A DNA stretch of 64,000 bases from Nocardia flavorosea NBRC 108225 (GTDB taxonomy: Bacteria; Actinomycetota; Actinomycetes; Mycobacteriales; Mycobacteriaceae): positions 1-64,000 of the forward strand of contig NZ_BDCG01000014.1 of NCBI RefSeq assembly GCF_001613385.1, read 5' to 3'. The notes beneath the pieces were generated by a model. The model had not been told where the DNA came from. It made no database searches and worked only from the letters and a program-made list of their open reading frames with translations. The translations under genes were made by a program, and so were the position numbers. Position 1 is the stretch's first letter. Every line of letters starts with the position of its first letter. Below are positions 60,013-64,000 of this stretch, piece by piece.

Positions 60013-60284
60013 GCCCGCCGACCCGTCCGGACCACTCCCGCTGAGGTGCTGTCGGACCGGGGCCCGGCAACACGGTCGAACCCGTGGCCATCGCCGGGCC
60101 CACAGATCCCCGCCGTAACGAAGCTCTTACACGGGTGGAGGCCGCGAACATGGGCCGCTGGTACGTCGACCCCGCGTCCGCGCGCTCGCCCCGGTCTGCC
60201 GAGTCGGCGGTGCGCCGCGCCTGCCAACCCGCGGTGACCGTCCGCGAATACGTCCCACCCCGAGGCGCAGATTAGGCTCCGGGA

Positions 60285-60944
60285 ATGGTCCGGGTGCGGC
60301 AGATGCACGAATGGGTGGTGTCCGAGGAAGAGGCCGTCGCCATACAGCAGCGACTCCGGTCGCAGGTTGTGGTGGGCGACGACCACGGGCCGGTACGGCG
60401 GGTGGCCGGACTGGATGTGGCCTATCGGAACCCGGATATCGCTATCGGAGTGGTGACGGTACTGGACGCCGGATCACTGACGGTGCTCGACCAAGCCGTG
60501 GTGCGGGAACGGATCGACTTCCCCTATATATCCGGTCTTTTCGCCTTCCGTGAGGTCCCCGCACTCTCCGGGGCGCTGGAGAAGCTGACCGTCGAACCCG
60601 ATGTGCTCGTGTGCGACGGTCACGGGCTGGCTCACCCCCGTCGCTTCGGTTTGGCCGCGCACCTCGGCGTCCTCACCGGCCTGCCGAGTATCGGCGTAGC
60701 GAAGAACTCCTACGGCGAGGCGGGCGCACCCGGGCCCGATCGCGGCGACTGGAGCCCGGTCGGCGCCGATGGCGAGATCGTCGGCCGCGTCCTGCGCACG
60801 CAACACGGGATCAAACCGGTCTACGTCTCGGTGGGCCACCGCTTCACCCTCGACTCGGCCTGCGAACTGGTGCTACGCCTGGCGCCCCGCTACCGGCTAC
60901 CGGAAACCACCCGCGCCGCCGACCATCTGGGCCGCATTTCCTGA
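60285..60944 (+). CDS. nfi: Endonuclease V
   Basis: Protein of 219 aa that cleaves DNA or RNA 3' to deoxyinosine or inosine. Catalytic acids are in RRVAGLDVAYRNPDIA (Asp), the YISGLFAFREVPAL segment carries the wedge and Glu, and VCDGHGLAHPRRFGLAAHLG carries the second Asp. SIGVAKNSYGEAG is the conserved Lys segment. TAGGCT (60273-60278) ends 6 nt before the ATG: leaderless. A 63-codon frame at 60084-60275 upstream is not convincing. Confidence 0.92.
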   Translation: MVRVRQMHEWVVSEEEAVAIQQRLRSQVVVGDDHGPVRRVAGLDVAYRNPDIAIGVVTVLDAGSLTVLDQAVVRERIDFPYISGLFAFREVPALSGALEKLTVEPDVLVCDGHGLAHPRRFGLAAHLGVLTGLPSIGVAKNSYGEAGAPGPDRGDWSPVGADGEIVGRVLRTQHGIKPVYVSVGHRFTLDSACELVLRLAPRYRLPETTRAADHLGRIS

Positions 60945-60979
60945 GCCGGGCCACCGGCCGACCGCACCGGCCGGGACCG

Positions 60980-62101
60980 TCAGACCTTCACGAGGTCGTC
61001 GGCGTGGATCACCGGGCGCTGCATACTGTCCGGTAGTTCCCGGGTGGACCGCCCCAGCATCGTAGAAAGTTCGGCCGCATCGTATTCCACCACGCCACGG
61101 GCCACGATCGCGCGGTCCGGGCCGACCAGATCCACCACATCGCCGCCGTGGAAACGCCCGCGTACGCCGACGATCCCCGCCGCGAGCAGCGACCGCCGGG
61201 CCTGCGCCACCGCGGTGACGGCCCCGGCGTCGATGAGAATGGCACCGCGACTGTCGGCGGCATGCCGGACCCAGAACCTGCGGGCCGACAAACGCACCGG
61301 ACGGGCCGCGAAAGCCGTACCGACGGTGCCCGTTCCGAGTGCACTCGTCGCATCGGCCGCGGCCGCCAGCAGCACCGGCACACCCGCATCGGCGGCCAGC
61401 CGGGCGGCCGACAGTTTCGAGGCCATGCCACCGGTTCCGAGCACACCGCCGCTCCCGGCGATCACACCGTCGAGATCGGCGCTGCTGCGCACCTCGGCGA
61501 TGAAATTCGCGTCGCCCTTGCGCGGATCTCCGTCGTAGAGGCCCGCCACATCGGAGAGCAGGAACAATGCGTCGGCGCCCACGAGATGGGCGACCAGCGC
61601 GGCGAGGCGGTCGTTGTCACCGAACCGGATCTCCTCCGTGGCGACCGTATCGTTCTCGTTCACCACCGCGACCGCCCCGAGCGACCGCAACCGGTCCAAG
61701 GTGCGCTGGGCATTACGGTGGTGCTCGCGCCGGGCGAAATCGTCGGCGCTGAGCAGCACCTGGCCCACCGTGCGGTCGTACCGGGCGAACGAGGTCCCCC
61801 ACGCATGCGCGAGCGCCAGCTGACCGACACTGGCCGCGGCCTGTTTGGTCGCGAGATCGCGCGGCCGCCGGGTGAGCCCCAGCGGCGCCAGCCCGGCGCC
61901 GATCGCGCCCGACGACACCACCACCACATCGGAACCGGCCCGCATCCGCGCCTCGATGGCATCCGCGAGCCGATCCAGCCGATCGTTGTCCAAACCCCCG
62001 TGCAGGCTGGTGAGCGCGGACGAACCGATCTTCACCACGACCCGCCGCGCCCCGGCTATCGCCTGCCGGGCATCACTGAGCTCTAGCGGCAACTGGGTCA
62101 C
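60980..62101 (-). CDS. proB: Glutamate 5-kinase
   Basis: Protein of 373 aa, GTG start. The amino-acid kinase domain starts ARRVVVKIGSSALTSLHGGL, continues with VVVSSGAIGAGLAPLGL and NENDTVATEEIRFGDNDRLA, and has GTGGMASKLSAARLAADAG. The C-terminal PUA domain (GAILIDAGAVTAVAQARRSL) is present. It makes glutamyl-5-phosphate for ProA, encoded near 33 kb. It follows obg by 39 nt in the conserved rplU-rpmA-obg-proB order. Confidence 0.95.
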   Translation of the reverse strand: MTQLPLELSDARQAIAGARRVVVKIGSSALTSLHGGLDNDRLDRLADAIEARMRAGSDVVVVSSGAIGAGLAPLGLTRRPRDLATKQAAASVGQLALAHAWGTSFARYDRTVGQVLLSADDFARREHHRNAQRTLDRLRSLGAVAVVNENDTVATEEIRFGDNDRLAALVAHLVGADALFLLSDVAGLYDGDPRKGDANFIAEVRSSADLDGVIAGSGGVLGTGGMASKLSAARLAADAGVPVLLAAAADATSALGTGTVGTAFAARPVRLSARRFWVRHAADSRGAILIDAGAVTAVAQARRSLLAAGIVGVRGRFHGGDVVDLVGPDRAIVARGVVEYDAAELSTMLGRSTRELPDSMQRPVIHADDLVKV

Positions 62102-62140
62102 GGCCGTGCCCCTGCTCCGCGGTTCCCCAGGTTCACCTGC

Positions 62141-63598
62141 CTACTCCCTGTCTTCTTCGTCGACGAGTCCACGCCGCACCCGTGAGGCGTGCTTACGTTC
62201 GGCCGCACCGACCCGGTCGGTCTGTTCGAGCCGGACATCGGTGCCGCGGCCGGTGGGAACGATATCGGCGCCGGCCGCGATCTGCGGTTCCCAGTCGAAG
62301 GTCACATCGCCGATCGTCACGGGCGCACCCGGTTCGGCGCCGAGCCGCACCAGTTCGTCCTCCACACCGAGCCGGGCCAGCCGGTCGGCCAGGTAGCCGA
62401 CGGCTTCGTCGTTGTCGAACTGCGTCTGGCGGACCCAGCGTTCGGGCCGGGTACCGCGGACCACGAAACCACCCGGTTCCTCCGGGTCGGGTATCACCGA
62501 GAAGCCCGAATCGTCCACCGCGATCGGGCGGATCACCGGCCGTTTCGGTTCCGCCTTGGGATGCGCTTCGCGGTACTGCTGCACCAGTTCGGCGAGGGCG
62601 AAGGTCAGCGGCCGCAAACCGGCGTGGCTGACCGCGGAGATCCGGTAGACGGGCCAGCCGCGCTCGCGCAACTCCGGCGTCACCAGATCGGCAAGGTCTT
62701 CGGCATCGGGCACATCGGCCTTGTTCAGGATCACCACCCGCGGCCGGTCGGCCAGATCACCGAGGCTCGCGTCGCCGCGCAGCGCCGGTTTGTAGGCGGC
62801 GAGTTCGGCCTCGAGCGCATCGATATCGGAGATGGGGTCGCGGCCCGGTTCCAGGGTCGCCAGATCCACGACATGGGCGAGGACCGCGCAGCGCTCCAGG
62901 TGACGCAGGAAGTCCAGGCCCAGCCCGCGGCCGTCACTCGCACCGGGAATCAGGCCGGGAACGTCGGCGATGGTGAAGGTGGTGTCACCGGCGTTCACCA
63001 CGCCCAGGTTCGGGACCAGCGTGGTGAACGGATAGTCGGCGATCTTCGGTTTCGCCGCCGAGAGCACCGAAACCAGCGACGACTTACCGGCCGACGGGAA
63101 CCCGACCAGCCCCACATCGGCGACGGATTTGAGTTCCAGCACCACATCGCGGACCTCGCCCTCCTCGCCGAGAAGCGCGAAACCGGGAGCCTTACGCGCC
63201 CGGGACACCAGTGCCGCGTTCCCCAGCCCGCCGCGACCGCCCTTCGCGATCACGAACCGGTTGCCGGCACCGACCAGATCCATCAGGACCTCACCGTCGG
63301 AATCCAGGACGACGGTTCCGTCCGGAACCTTCAACAGCAGCTCGGACCCCTTTTTCCCGTCCCGGTTCCCACCCTCACCCGGTTTACCGTTACCGGCCTT
63401 CGCATGCGGGTGGAAGTGGAAATCCAGCAGGGTGTGCACATTGGCGTCGACCTCGAGTACCACATCCCCACCGTTACCGCCGTTGCCGCCGTCGGGCCCG
63501 CCGAGGGGTTTGAACTTCTCCCGGTGCACCGACGCACAACCATGGCCGCCTTTACCGGCGCTGACATGAAGAACGACGCGGTCGATGAACTTGGCCAT
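62141..63598 (-). CDS. obg: GTPase Obg
   Basis: Protein of 485 aa from ATG 63598 (MAKFIDRVVLHVSAGKGGHG); the frame runs on to 63646. The Gly-rich Obg fold occupies residues 1-158 (GGPDGGNGGNGGDVVLEVD). The G domain has GFPSAGKSSLVSVL, DVPGLIPGAS and ILNKADVPDA. The C-terminal OCT domain follows, with a charged tail ending VDEEDRE. It works in 50S assembly and stress control. It lies between rpmA and proB, with a terminator-like hairpin between it and rpmA. Confidence 0.96.
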   Translation of the reverse strand: MAKFIDRVVLHVSAGKGGHGCASVHREKFKPLGGPDGGNGGNGGDVVLEVDANVHTLLDFHFHPHAKAGNGKPGEGGNRDGKKGSELLLKVPDGTVVLDSDGEVLMDLVGAGNRFVIAKGGRGGLGNAALVSRARKAPGFALLGEEGEVRDVVLELKSVADVGLVGFPSAGKSSLVSVLSAAKPKIADYPFTTLVPNLGVVNAGDTTFTIADVPGLIPGASDGRGLGLDFLRHLERCAVLAHVVDLATLEPGRDPISDIDALEAELAAYKPALRGDASLGDLADRPRVVILNKADVPDAEDLADLVTPELRERGWPVYRISAVSHAGLRPLTFALAELVQQYREAHPKAEPKRPVIRPIAVDDSGFSVIPDPEEPGGFVVRGTRPERWVRQTQFDNDEAVGYLADRLARLGVEDELVRLGAEPGAPVTIGDVTFDWEPQIAAGADIVPTGRGTDVRLEQTDRVGAAERKHASRVRRGLVDEEDRE

Positions 63599-63695
63599 GG
63601 CCGGATCATCCTCCTCGGGAACTGGAAGGTCGGGAAGGCGCGGCATCCGATACCGGGACCGCGGGAAAGCTACGGCGAACCGTAGAAACGCGAAA

Positions 63696-63727
63696 AGCGG
63701 GTCGAGGGTGAATCACCCTGACCCGCT
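63696..63727 (-). terminator. Hairpin between rpmA and obg
   Basis: Outer stem AGCGGGTC/GACCCGCT and inner stem AGGGTGA/TCACCCT, with one bulged base and a tiny loop. On the minus strand it is followed by TTTCGCGTTTC. It lies 24 nt after the rpmA stop and about 100 nt before obg, so it should at least attenuate read-through from the ribosomal protein operon. Confidence 0.75.
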
Positions 63728-63751
63728 CGCTGTGGTGGAGTCGTCAGCCGG

Positions 63752-64000
63752 TCAGGCTTCGACCGGCTCCGGGACCACGATGTTGACGGTCTTGCGACCA
63801 CGCTTGCTGCCGAACGTCACGGCACCGGCTTCCAGCGCGAACAGGGTGTCGTCCCCGCCGCGGCCGACGTTGACGCCGGGATGGAAGTGGGTGCCACGCT
63901 GCCGCACCAAGATCTCGCCGGCCTTGACGGTCTGCCCGCCGAAGCGCTTCACGCCGAGCCGCTTGGAATTGGAATCGCGGCCGTTCCGGGAGCTGGATGC
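63752..64000 (-). CDS. rpmA: 50S ribosomal protein L27 (start outside window)
   Basis: Partial gene: the visible C-terminal 83 or so codons run from SSRNGRDSNSKRLGVKRFGG through GEILVRQRGTHFHPGVNVGR to VNIVVPEPVEA. Only the first few residues (MAHKKG-type start) lie beyond position 64000. L27 sits at the peptidyl-transferase centre of the 50S subunit. It is followed by the hairpin at 63696-63727 and obg. Confidence 0.97.
   Translation of the reverse strand, partial: ASSSRNGRDSNSKRLGVKRFGGQTVKAGEILVRQRGTHFHPGVNVGRGGDDTLFALEAGAVTFGSKRGRKTVNIVVPEPVEA

Noticed and set aside
60084..60275. 63-codon ORF before endonuclease V
   Set aside because: Its stop overlaps the nfi -10 box, and the composition is weak; it may be real but cannot be supported.
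1..64000. tRNA or rRNA genes, insertion sequences, prophage or integron
   Set aside because: No cloverleaf-like sequence, transposase, integrase or terminal repeats were recognised on either strand by eye.

Overview
The window is a GC-rich actinobacterial chromosome segment, most likely from Nocardia or a close relative in the Mycobacteriales. Third codon positions are very GC-rich and GTG/TTG starts are common. Many genes appear leaderless, with a TAnnnT -10 box 6-8 nt before the start codon. Much of the gene order matches, as recalled, the M. tuberculosis Rv2397-Rv2441 region: subI-cysTWA, a GH15 trehalase-like gene, lepA, a PemK-like gene, rpsT, holA, comEC/comEA, degV, octT, gpgP, rsfS, nadD, a VWA/MoxR pair, proA, rbsK, proB, obg and rpmA. 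An EspG-type type VII secretion chaperone also fits this order. No rRNA, tRNA, insertion sequence, prophage or CRISPR array was found.

Layout. Positions 1-4.9 kb hold an Hsp70-like gene cut by the window edge and an AurF-like diiron oxygenase/FprB redox operon. Positions 5.3-9.6 kb carry the sulfate ABC importer preceded by two tiny membrane ORFs. A divergent methyltransferase has a MerR/SoxR-type promoter. Positions 10.4-16.8 kb hold the GH15 enzyme, a dynamin-like GTPase and a large Pro/Gly/Thr-rich protein. Positions 17-34 kb are mostly housekeeping: LepA, aquaporin, S20, HolA, competence proteins, the nadD-to-degV cluster that includes two methylglucose lipopolysaccharide enzymes, a MoxR/VWA pair and ProA.

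Positions 34-54 kb are accessory: ribokinase-like, DUF4375, RtcB, DoxX, SDR/XRE, LigD polymerase, VapBC-like, a RecQ-phosphoribosyltransferase fusion, a PEP-synthase-like protein lacking its catalytic His, an EspG cassette, a methyltransferase/DoxX operon and an aminoglycoside adenylyltransferase homologue. Positions 54.2-59 kb contain a cobalamin-riboswitch-controlled ABC importer flanked on both sides by decayed genes. Positions 59-64 kb return to conserved genes: endonuclease V, proB, obg and the start of rpmA.

The best candidates for undescribed biology are the EspG plus YxxxD-protein plus PPE-like cassette at 47.7-49.9 kb, the dynamin-like GTPase with a Lys-to-Met P-loop next to a giant low-complexity protein, and the His-less PEP-synthase-like protein. 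Several well-resolved operators also stand out: SoxR-like, XRE/SDR, VapBC, DoxX and the oxygenase promoter. Function calls come from reading motifs in the sequence and recalled family knowledge; no database search was run.
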